From positions 47,866,001-47,926,000 of the forward strand of contig OX485804.1 in assembly GCA_950295325.1 (NCBI GenBank): a stretch of 60,000 nucleotides of DNA, given 5' to 3'. The stretch is from Polytrichum commune. Its lineage: Eukaryota; Streptophyta; Polytrichopsida; Polytrichales; Polytrichaceae. Positions 12,755 through 22,524 of this stretch are shown here, piece after piece. The notes under the pieces were generated by a model. It did no database searches, was not told the DNA's origin, and saw only the letters and a list, made by a program, of their open reading frames with translations. A program made the translations under genes and the position numbers. The stretch's first letter is position 1; each line of letters begins with the position of its first letter.

Positions 12755-12837
12755 AAATCACACAAACACTAATTTTTTGATATAGACAGTATATGGGTAA
12801 CTATTGTAAACACACTTTAAGCAGCAATTAGTCAAGT

Positions 12838-13560
12838 TTAACAGACTTCTGCAACTTGATATCGATCCCTTACATCTTTGTGTTCAGGAACAACGCATTC
12901 GGAGAGCTCTTTTGTTGCTTCATCCATTACCAACATATCAAATGCAGAGTCGTTGAATTGGATATCAGAAAATCCGCAGATTGAGAAACAACCCCATTTT
13001 TCAAGATGAAACGAAAATCCATAAACAATGGCGGACACAAATATTTGGTTGGGTTCATCAGTCATGTCAATGGCACTGACTGCATTGCAGGACAACCATT
13101 ACGATCGAATGTTAACTTGAACATCATTCACCTATACTGCTTAAATTTGCTTTGTTGTAAATCGAATGCTTACAAAACAGGGACCCCTGCTGAAGAAAGG
13201 CCTCTTTGATAACCTCTGGATCGCCCTTGAAATGGCTTGGGTGAGATTCCATATTTTCAAATGCAAGATGGCATTCGAAGTATCCTATAATTTGCATTGT
13301 AGTGTACTCCTCCCAAGTCTAACAATTACAGTCCCATTTTGACAGACTGATAGTGAATAGTGGACCTTGTTCACCCAGCCGATACTTCGTCGCTAAAACC
13401 TTGCCACAAACCTCAACTTTTGTGATGTTGCACGGATAAACAATTGTTTCCCCGGTGGGAAGAAGGCTCATAGCATGTCCCATGAGAACTTGCGCTTGCT
13501 CTTCATAGACTCATACACATCTCCTCCACATCAAGTAGTTCTTGCTCCAGAATGCGCAAC
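12838..13560 (-). pseudogene. Relic of an AAA+ ATPase: N-terminal (DUF7025-like) region and start of the ATPase module
   Basis: Read on the minus strand, fragments follow the order of the large AAA+ ATPase family that has a conserved region ahead of the ATPase core. First comes KSKRKFSWDML followed by a FPPG segment. Next is GETIVYPC, then an LSKWDCN segment broken by a TAG at 13319-13321. IIGYFECHLAFE and GDPEVIKEAFLQQGSLF follow. Finally comes VYGFSFHLEKWG and then DIQFNDSAFDMLVMDEATKE (within 12838-13095), the segment just before the Walker A domain in that family. The reading frame shifts at least twice and the Walker motifs are absent, so it is non-functional. Family assignment is by pattern memory. 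Alternative: a multi-exon gene with poorly visible introns, but the in-frame stop argues against this. Confidence 0.5.
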
Positions 13561-15076
13561 AAAACGGTTGAGATGCAGAAGCTGATTATATGCGCTGCCT
13601 GGGGCATCAGTTGACAAAGGCTCCACAAAATCCAGTGCAATTTCATGTAGACCAACAGCTGGAATGTAACCATGATCTGTACCTTTCACCTGATGGAACA
13701 TATGAAGGTGCTTTTAGATTCTGTCAAAATCAAGTGAACACATACAAGGTGTCTACAACGGAGATTCAAGTCTTGGAGTTTGTCCAAGAGGTTTCTGGAC
13801 AATATCTTGATTCAAAGAAGTTAGATACTAGGCCCATAGCATCGGCTTTCTGGTTGTGCCCAAGTATTCAGAATCTCACATCAGAACCTCAAGAATTGCT
13901 GCCAACTTTTGTAGTGCTTCATAAGTGAGAACTTTTATGATGAGGGATATTGGATGTTGTGATGGTTATTCAACGAATAGTCTTGACATTAATTTTTATG
14001 TTATGTTTACTACATTGAAAATGTTTGAAATGTTGGACAACACTCTTCAGTCCATTTTTTCTTTTTCATTCCTCTATGGGGCACCTTTAAGTTGAAGGGT
14101 TGTTTATCAAAATGTTGGTGTTGTGCTCTGAAAGTTGTCAAATTCGTGTGCTCGTAAGTGTTTTTTTTCTTTTGGTTTTCATATGTGATTGGACTGTGGA
14201 GTTTGAAGTGGTTGAGACAACATACAAATTATGAGAAAGGGTGGTTTGTTACAGACTCACAACAAGAGAGGGGATATTAGGATATCATGAATTCCATATA
14301 TGGCACAACAACTCAACATAAGCTTGCATGTTTTATTTAATTTCCCTCAGTTCATGAGTAAGGTGTTGCATTTCTTGTGGAATAGATCACTATTTGGGGT
14401 ATTGCAAATAGAGACAACATAATATATGAGAACCTTAATCCAATTCAAAGCATGGTACTTTGAATGAGCAACGATGAGAAGCTATGCTAAACATTGGAGA
14501 TGCATGGTTTCAAGGTGACTTTGAACTGATATTTTGTCATGATACCAAATTGCCGATTTGTCAATTTGTTGTATACCAATTTGCTTGAGAATTTGTTAGC
14601 CAAAAAAAAAATTGTAGACTCAACCCATGTTTGAATCATGGATCTATAGGATCAACTTCTTTTCGTTGATTGCAATTTCTTTTTCTCAAAGTCAAAGAAA
14701 ATATAATGCAAGGAAAATAAGAAGTGTTTATTCCTTGCATTTTAAAAATTGAAGGATGAATCTCCAATGTTGAGTTTGAATGCAAGGAGCTTTGTTTGCG
14801 TACATTGACCAATTATGAATGTACTTTTGTTTGGTACTGGTCTTTGATATCAAGAGTCCTATTCAAAAATTTGAATTTGTGAAAGATATTTTAAAGCTCT
14901 TCAATGATCTTAATCATATCCTTTCTTTTTTAATATTTGGATTGAAGTACATGACAAGAAAACCTATCAATGATGTCTGGTTTGTGGGTTATGTTGTATG
15001 TAGAGATTCCACGAACGTGAATATAATGATGAAAACAATTGGCCATAGGTGGCCCGGCCTTTTTGTTGACCATGAT
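13561..15076. other. Intergenic DNA, no supported gene
   Basis: The 112-codon plus-strand ORF at 13590-13928 overlaps the upstream end of the AAA+ relic on the other strand and has no domain I recognise. The rest is AT-rich with short ORFs only. Confidence 0.5.
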
Positions 15077-15084
15077 ATCAGGGT

Positions 15085-15329
15085 CTCGGGGGGTTCACTC
15101 CCTTTTATATTTTGCATACACGTGCGCTCGGGACCTATTTATTGGGGGGGTTATTTACCTTGCAGAATAGATTATAAGGTGATGGTATTTTACATGTAAA
15201 CATTTTTCATTATTTTAAAATCCCCTATTTTACATGTACATTTTTTATAAAATTTATCTACAATGAATATATTGGACCCTATTTTTTATCGCACGTTGTT
15301 CTACGATTTTTGCCAGTGAACCCCCCGAG
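15085..15329. mobile_element. 245-bp hAT-type MITE (family B, copy 1)
   Basis: Perfect 15-bp terminal inverted repeats (CTCGGGGGGTTCACT) are flanked by perfect 8-bp target duplications, ATCAGGGT at 15077-15084 and 15330-15337. There is no coding capacity. A longer copy in inverted orientation lies at 35666-36278 and shares the internal TTTTACATGTAAA region. Confidence 0.9.
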
Positions 15330-15337
15330 ATCAGGGT

Positions 15338-16282
15338 ATGCTTCTCAAACTTTTAGTGTCTGTGGTAGAGGAAGAAATATGAAGTCAAAGTTGTAGTTTT
15401 AAAGTGGAGAAGAATGGTGGTGCAAACCGTGAATTGATGCTTGATGTATGTGTGGTTGTAGTTTATGCTACCTACATTATCCAAGGTGTTGATCAAGAGA
15501 ATGTGTCAGCTTGCAAATTTCATTTTCAATTTAGAGTCTCAAAGCATACCTATACGTTCTTGAAAGCATTTTCTAAGTTGTTGATGTGTGCAATGAAACA
15601 ATTGTGTGTTCTTGAGTGACAATGAGTCAAGAAACTATCATCATGTTTGTACTTCCTCTCAAATGTTGAGTTGAACGTATTAATATAATTAGAGTCTAGT
15701 GTCATCGAAGTGAGGGTTAATCATTAGTTTCAACATCAAGCTGTGAAAATTGACAATTTTGTGCAATCTCAAATTTCATGTAGTAACGTAGCCTATGTTT
15801 GTGGATCAAGGTGAAACTAATTGCCTATGCAAATTGCAATATAATTTTCAAATTTCCTCTCTATATCATTAGTTTGTGAATCCTTGTGTTTGGATTTGTT
15901 CAACCACCAAATAATAGTGGTTGGATGTTTTAATGTTTGAATTAACTTGAACCCCAACACTTTTAAATGGTCATTTTACCCCTTCTTTCATTTGATTTCA
16001 TATAAAGTAATATCACAAACATGATATATCTATATCTATATAATTAATTAATTAATTAAATGATTCCTCAAAGTGAATATGTAGGGGAACAATTTTCATT
16101 ACCCCCCAATAGCACATGTCAATATTCAATATCCAAATTTGAATCAATGCATATTTAAAAATACAAATTATAAATTCTACTAGAACATACCAATCATCAT
16201 CAATCGTTGGGTGAAGCATCGTGGTGCCCTTAATCTATTTGATATAAAAAGAGGCATTAATCTTGTAGGAGGGTGGGTTTAA
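15338..16282. other. AT-rich intergenic DNA with an ATTA-type simple repeat
   Basis: Only short ORFs are present. An (ATTA)n tract lies at about 16040-16060 with CTATAT repeats just before it. The right edge holds the left copy of the L1 target duplication (16283-16294). Confidence 0.5.
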
Positions 16283-16299
16283 AGTAAGGAATGGAAATG

Positions 16300-17565
16300 G
16301 GTTGGATGACTCGTCCACCAAAGAGGAGGCGGAGCCTCTATTCCAATAGCTAGTGCATCAATATTTGTGCTTGAATGGGCAATGGTAGAGTTTGACAACC
16401 CTAGCAATCTAGTATTCCCTACTTGGGTTTCATGGAAAAATTACCATATGAGCATAATGATCAAGCACTTGACATTGCAAAGTCCCTAGGTGAAGTCATA
16501 GGCATTGATAACTCAAATGAAGCATTGAAAAACCCGAGGTTTTGTATGAAACTTAAAGTTAAAGATGGATAGGTCACTAGCATTGCCTTAAAGTTAGAAA
16601 AATGTGGTCTCCCAACCCAAAAAGTGTTGGTTAATTATGATTACTTCCCCTTTAGGTGTAGGGCATACCTTATCTAGAAATATAGGGTGAGGAAATGCAA
16701 AGAATTTCCAAAACAACTAATTCGGAGTGTAAGAAGGCCAACACATGCATATTACACACACATGGAAGAGAAGAACAAAGGTATTATTATAGATCAAGAT
16801 GGGTTTCAACAAGTCGGGAACAAGAAATCAACACAAAAGAACATTTCCAAAAAGGAAGAGGTCAACAAAAATGCATTCTGGAAGTAGGCAAGCAAGCATA
16901 ACTACTATAGGTATATATAGGGGGTGGGAAACTCTGCTAAAGCAACTGGGGCTATGGCTACCGCTGTAGCATAGAATGGAAACATCAAAACCAACAAAGT
17001 TGGTCAAGGGTCCAAGGAGAGAGCAAGGATCAACAACATTGAAAAAACAATGGCAGGGGGATCATGATTCTTTGGGTCCAATGCTGGCAGTAAGGCGAAG
17101 TAGCTGACTGAAGTAATGTTGAAGCACAACCAATAGATGGTAGATAGAAAGACAACAACATGTAAGCACCGTAGCAACTACAAGCATTTACCAACAAGCC
17201 ATTGTTGTTGGTAAGTAGGTTGGTGCTAACAAGGTAGTAGAGCAACGAGAAGTTGTAGGAGCAGGTAAGCACAAACCAACAGAGACAGGTGTAGGTCAAG
17301 CGACCGGAAGCCTGGAGGAGATAAGGAGGATGGGAAAGTGGAGGACGTCGTGGAAGGTGTGGAGGCCGACCCAACCAAATTTGAAAGAGCCAAGTCAGCC
17401 ACCCTCAACTCCATAGTAAACATAGCGTGAAAGGATGCCTGAGAAGATTTGGAGGAGCAAGAGGTATCAAATGCCAAAGTTGACCCACATAGAACCATAA
17501 TTCTTGGAGATTAGCATGGTGAGTATGTAGAACCTTCCAACCAAAGTAAAAGGGAAAGTGAGGGG
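16300..17565 (+). pseudogene. L1 ORF1 remains (RNA-binding/zinc-knuckle protein)
   Basis: A fragmentary frame contains VNYDYFPFRCRAYLI, a stop, and KYRVRKCKEFP, the degraded form of the CCHC knuckle that plant L1 ORF1 proteins carry after a FPFRC segment. The start region shares a GGAGGCGGAGCCTCT string with the second L1 at about 35340, placing it near the ORF1 start. Later sequence is Lys/Gln-rich and full of stops. ORF1 normally packages the L1 RNA; this copy cannot. Confidence 0.55.
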
Positions 17566-17573
17566 ACTTACAC

Positions 17574-18156
17574 CCTGGGTACGCAACTCCCATATTGTAC
17601 GTAGGGGGATCGGCATTAAAACGGCTTAGAGGACGGCTTTTTATAAAAATTATATCAAATTATACAAAAATAAAATAACCAAAAAATTGGGTGAAGACCA
17701 AGTTAAATAAAATGAGATGTAGAAAAAGTTGGGTTGCATGTTTATTAAGAAAAACTCCACATCGTATATAAAGAATTGAAAGACCTATTTTAAAAACCTA
17801 TGCCTATGCATAATTTTAAAAGATCCACACAAGTAATTGCCTTCAATTAAAATTAAAAGCCATTGGAAATGTTTTATTTATAATTAAAAAGTATTGAAAT
17901 TCTATTGAAAAGCCCAAAAGGTTAGGTGGTTTGGCCTATGGTACATGTATTAAAAAATCATATTATTAGGTTTTTAATGCAATATATATGCTTCAAGAAA
18001 TTCATTTCCTATATTTAATTATATTTTTGGATTCGTTGTTAGAAGGGCTACAAGATGTTTCTACATTAAAAAAAATTATATCACTCGAGATTGGACTAAA
18101 ATGCATTATAACGCATTATAATCAAGGCCATAAAATACGGGAGTTGCGTACCTGGG
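17574..18156. mobile_element. 583-bp MITE with 8-bp target duplication, inserted in L1 ORF1
   Basis: The terminal inverted repeats are CCTGGGTACGCAACTCCC on the left and CCCAGGTACGCAACTCCC (complement) on the right, two mismatches in 18 bp. Perfect target duplications ACTTACAC occupy 17566-17573 and 18157-18164. The interior is very AT-rich and non-coding. The 8-bp duplication suggests the hAT superfamily. Confidence 0.9.
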
Positions 18157-18330
18157 ACTTACACATAAATAAAAACTTATTATCCCCCTTAACAAAGGTT
18201 TTACCACCAGAGGTTATACCGCCGACCTAGCTTCACCCTCTCATCCAAACTAAGGAGAATGTTTATAATCATATCTTGGTAAGCATAGTCCCACAACTTC
18301 TCGAATGGAACAAGAAGATAGTCATAATAA

Positions 18331-19640
18331 GAGCATCCTCAGTCGGACGACCCGTTCTCCCGGCAACGGTAATTGCCGGGATTAGTGAGCCCGGGGTTCG
18401 GGCCAACGGCCTCGCTACCCGTCCCGTTATGGAGCGGGTCCCGTCAAAAGTGCTCCCGCTCTCGGCACTTTTTTCGAGTTTGACGTGAGAATTTGTCCTC
18501 CCGCTACTGTACTGGCAGAGGCCACCATGGCACACGTTCCGGCGGGAAAGCCACGCAAGGGGAAAATTTTCAGTGCTGAGGAGGAGCGAAGCTTGTGTAG
18601 GAGTTTTCTTGTTGTTTCGCAAGACCCAATTTGTGGCAATGGTCAACGCAATTCTGCGTTCTAGGATCGCATCACCGCTCATTTCAATCAGAGCAAACCA
18701 CGCTCAAATCCTGTGCGACCAGCTAGGTCGCTAGAGACAAAATGGGGTCATATTAAGCACGACGTGGGCAAATTCTGTGGGGCGTACAAGCAAGTGTTTG
18801 ATTGCAGAGAGTCCGGCACCTCCCTTGACGATGTTGTTGAGAAAACGCTCCAGTTTTATCGAGATAGGCATCCCAAGCAGCAAGCCTTTGCTTACTTGCA
18901 TTGCTGGCAGGTTTTGAAGGATGTGCCGAGGTGGTGGGATTCGCCTGTGGACGTGCAACGGCGATCAGCTGCCGCGGAGATTAGCCCGAGAGGTGTAGGC
19001 ATGGGCAAGCAGAAATCACCTCCGACAATTGCCCCGGAGGTTGGCATGGCAGATGAAGGTAGTGCTGAGGATGAGGAGGTCGTTGTCGCCTCTCCCACAG
19101 GGTTTCCCCCCCGACCCACCAGGCCGCAGGGCTCAAAGGCAGCAAAGGCGGAGCTCCTACAGCAGAAGAAGCGGGAGAAGATTTTGTTGGGTCAAGCTCG
19201 AGCTACAGAAACAATGGGGGAAGCGAGCCTCCGCAAGGCAAATGCCCTGCAGGATCAGTGTGCCATGTCTCTCTTCACCATGCCATTGGAAGAGGGCATG
19301 ACCGATGAGGCTAGAAGGTATTTCACCCTCCGTCGGCAGGAGGAGATTCACCGCCTGGAGCGACGCATGCGGGTGGAGCGGCGTGCCGCGGAGCTAGAGG
19401 AGCTCGAACACGCGAAGCTCCTGAATGTTGGCAACCTGGAGGCGACCACTTTGAGGATTCGCGCCGTTGCAGCCCCTGTGCTGCCCGTGGATACGCCTGC
19501 ACCACCGTGGGCACCCTCTCTGACCAACGCAGATTCGGGCGCTGCAGGTGCGGGGGAGACTCCTCGAGATTTGCCCGTCTTCACAGGTACCAGATTGTTG
19601 TTCCTGATTGTTGGGATTAGGGTTTCGTTTTCTCTGCCAT
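18331..19640 (+). mobile_element. PIF/Harbinger-type element fragment inside L1, 3' end missing
   Basis: The left end GAGCATCCTCAGTCGG directly follows TAA (18328-18330). It shares its first seven bases with the Tourist MITE at 36459, which has the same GAGCATC start and a TTA duplication. The interior is G+C-rich and carries the SANT/NAM-type ORF typical of the second Harbinger protein. No matching right terminal repeat was found. L1 sequence resumes at about 19640, judged by alignment with the second L1 near 37850, so the right boundary is approximate and the element is probably truncated. Confidence 0.6.
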
Positions 19641-19696
19641 GGGCCAAATACACCAACTTGCTAGCACGCCAATCGACAATAATGTGGCTAGTTTAG
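18527..19696 (+). pseudogene. SANT/Myb-like and NAM-associated domain protein (Harbinger ORF), interrupted by one stop codon
   Basis: The ATG at 18527 sits in a strong initiation context (GCCACCATGG). After 45 codons a TAG at 18662-18664 replaces the Trp expected in an AFWDRI-type motif, and the same frame continues open to 19696. The N-terminal part has EEERSLCRSFLVVSQDPI, a helix of the Myb/SANT-like domain. After the stop comes RSLETKWGHIKHDVGKFCGA, then QAFAYLHCWQVLKDVPRWW. The C-terminal half has the NAM-associated region: a basic SKAAK segment, then a Lys/Arg/Glu-rich coiled coil with EEIHRLERRMRVERRAAELE. In PIF/Harbinger elements this DNA-binding partner brings the transposase to the ends. 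One nonsense change makes it recently inactive, unless read through. A related host gene family exists, so domestication cannot be excluded. Residues after about 19586 may be intron or L1 sequence. Confidence 0.75.
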
Positions 19697-19814
19697 TGGC
19701 CCTTAGACAACACGTCATTACCCATAGGTAGGGTTTGGGAATTTATGGGCAAGTCCCCTCCCCAGGGACCGTGTGAGAGGGGAACATGTTCATCTAAATC
19801 CATCATTATTTCAT

Positions 19815-20990
19815 GAAGTTACACATCATCACACGCAACATCCGAGGCTTTAACAACCTGGAAAATATACCAAAAGAACGATGAGTTCTCAACTCCCTTG
19901 CGCTAGAGTAGATGTAGCTATGATACAAGAGCTCAAACTTAGGGGGAGGATATTGACTAACCTAGGATCTAGGCTTATGCCAGGATGCCAAAGTTGGATC
20001 TTACAAGCAGTGCTAGGTGAAAGGAGTTGGGCTAACCCCAACGCAACAAGAAAAGAAGGAGTGGGCATATTACTCTCCAATAAGTTTGCTAGGCTAGTTA
20101 TAGCACATGGGGCATTATATGAGGATAGAGTAGTCTAGCTTAAAATGGAAGGTGTGGAGGGAGGCAATATCAAGATAACATGCATTTATGCACAAAATAT
20201 TCTTACAAAGAGAAGACACTTGTGGCACATAATGGTAGGTACTCTCCCGAAAGACTATAAATGGATAATAGGAGGAGACTTTAATATGATGGAGAGGCCA
20301 AACAATAAGTCTAGTGATTGTGGTAAAGTCATTAGTGATTTACAAGGGTATAGTTGGAATGAGCTACTCAGTGTTTTTCAAGTCCAAGACACCTTTTGCC
20401 ATCGGGAAGGTCTAAGATTCCCTTAGAATAATGGGCAAATGGGCTATGCTAAAAGGCTAGCTAGACTAGAAAAATTCCATATCCTGACAAGAAGAGGTTT
20501 TGACTACAAAAATTCATCATACTTCATCCATGGGTATTCTATGGGCTTAGACCACTCATCACTCATAATTCATCTTTGCATTGAAAATGAGGAAGAGAGA
20601 AAATCCCCATTCAAATGGAGCATGGCTCACTTAATTGGAGAAGTCATAGCTAACCTTTGGGAAGTCTAGGATAGCCTTCCCAAAGACGTGCCATTCTTTT
20701 CTAAACTCAAGCATGTCTTGAGGTATTATAGACAACTCGGTAAAAAGAAGGCAAAGGAGTTCAAATTAGAAGAGCTAGACACTAGAGCCCGCCTAGAGAT
20801 AGCCACTACCATCCTTCATGAGGATGTCTACAACAAGGAGAAGCAAGGAGAGGCTAGTAAACTTTAAGAGAGAATTAGAGGAAATTGAAACTAGAAAGTC
20901 TAGAGGGGCAACTCTTAGATGTAGGGTTAATTGGAAAAAAAATCGGTGATAAGTATGTAAGACAAAAGAACTCCAAAGCATTTATCAATT
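19815..20990 (+). pseudogene. L1 ORF2, APE endonuclease domain remains
   Basis: The pieces follow plant L1 order: ITRNIRGFNN at the N-terminus, a VAMIQELKL segment (the metal-binding Glu region), KEGVGILLSN, ITCIYAQN, WIIGGDFNMMERPNN (Asp/Asn catalytic motif), YSWNELLSVFQVQDTF, and GLDHSSLIIHL (the catalytic SDH region as LDH). TAG codons interrupt it at least after 20138, after 20426 and after 20669, and the N-terminal 40 residues are out of frame. The enzyme would have nicked the target DNA to prime reverse transcription. The solo LTR follows 27 bases later. Confidence 0.8.
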
Positions 20991-21017
20991 AGCTTAGAGA
21001 TAATTAGGGAAGGGGGT

Positions 21018-22519
21018 TGTGAGCCAAGATCACCCTCCCCCTTCAGTGCGTCATAGTCCGGGTGAGGGTTCTCTTTCCCACCATTTTGACACTTGTTCAA
21101 CAAGTGACATAGAGCTCAATCATTCCATAACAACTAGGTGCCCTCCACACCTGTCATCTTTATTTCATTAACCATGAGCGCATTCTCACGCCTGGTTACA
21201 ACCCACACCCTTCACACTCAACCCAAAAAAACACCACAATGGCTCCTAGTTCTATTTTTCTATCCTAAGCTAACTACATCCAAAGATTCACCCTTCTGTC
21301 TCCCTACTCTGTCACGGACTCGGTGATTGCCTGGGCCGGTTCCCTGGCTTCTCTCGGTGCAGCATAGCACTGATGTCCAGCGTGAACTGCCGCTAACCGG
21401 TTACCAATTCGAACTCTGCCTTCCCGCTAGGCCAGCAGCTAAGCAGGTTGCCTGGCCCTTAACCTCCTCTGATCATCACGGTACCCGAAACCCTGGAAGG
21501 CCTCCTGGACCTCGGACAGTGTCAATTTGGCATCGAGACCCTTCCTAGCTGCATTCCATGCTGAACCAATACCTCCCCCTGCTTATCCGAAAGGAAGCCT
21601 CCCACAGGTGAGCCCTCGGCCTGCATCAACATGTCGATGCTTCGCCAATCCTCTTCGGCGTAGGTTGGAACTTGAGACCCTGGGATTGAAGAGCAGTGAC
21701 TATAGCAATTCGATTAACCTGGCCCTCTTGATTGATCACTTCGATTCCCAATCCATCCTTCCCCTTTTTCGGAGAGTTCGGAGGCAGCTGCTCATTCAAG
21801 AGCCTGCTCTGTTTTTAGGTTCCGGTACCGCATTTTCCAGCGGTGTCTCTCACGCAATCCAGTTCCCGCTAAATTTTGCCCACATTGTATTGCCGATGCC
21901 TCAGATGGCCCTGCCAGCTGCTAGGCTGGCTGATTCTTCGTGTGTGGACTGAAGTAGCTGCCGGCCAACCTTTGCTCCCGAAATCCTCCGCCCTTGCCTC
22001 CATTCCAGCTTACTGCCACAACCAGAGCCTACAGAACCCCCTCCTCTCGCTATCTCCGCATTTCCCCGACTGTAAATCACCTTGTCCAGCAACTAAGCAG
22101 GTTGCCGGCCCTCTACCGCAGACCTCCTCGCAGCCGCCTCCTCTGTAGAAAAACCAGTAGCCGAGAGACCCCCCTCTTCGGCTTGGCCGACCCAACTGCT
22201 ACCTGCTCCCAATCCCTGGAAATCTTTAGGGTCTCCAGTGGCCCATCACCCATAATGAACACCACCCAGTCCTAAAATGGTCATTTAAACCCAGCTTGCA
22301 ACCCTTAAAACCCACGCCTTCAACTACCATAACTCGTACTTAATTAATTACTTCCCCCTTCTAACTACAAGGGACTAAATCCCGACCTAAGTTTAAATTG
22401 CACTTTAACTTAAACACTCCACTCTTTTTATAAATTTTAAATGCTTAATAAAATCGCAACCCCAAAGTTAACAGTTGACGAGAGTTAAGAAGACATGTGT
22501 GCACCATATTGGGCTCACA
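21018..22519. mobile_element. 1502-bp solo LTR (family S, copy 1) inside L1 ORF2
   Basis: It begins TGTGAGCCAAGATCACC and ends GCACCATATTGGGCTCACA. The flanking 5-bp duplications are GGGGT at 21013-21017 and 22520-22524. TG...CA ends and a 5-bp duplication are typical of LTR retrotransposons. No second LTR, gag or pol is present, hence a solo LTR. The 8-bp inverted ends (TGTGAGCC/GGGCTCACA) are longer than usual. A G+C-rich interior produces chance ORFs (21327-22275) that I do not annotate. Copy 2 is at 50931-53291. Confidence 0.8.
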
Positions 22520-22524
22520 GGGGT

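Noticed and set aside
13590-13928. A 112-codon plus-strand ORF as a small gene.
   Set aside because: No recognisable domain, AT-rich codon use, and it is antisense to the upstream end of the AAA+ relic.
21327-22275. Overlapping Pro/Ser-rich ORFs that suggest a G+C-rich gene.
   Set aside because: They lie wholly inside the solo LTR bounded by GGGGT duplications, in several frames, without recognisable domains.
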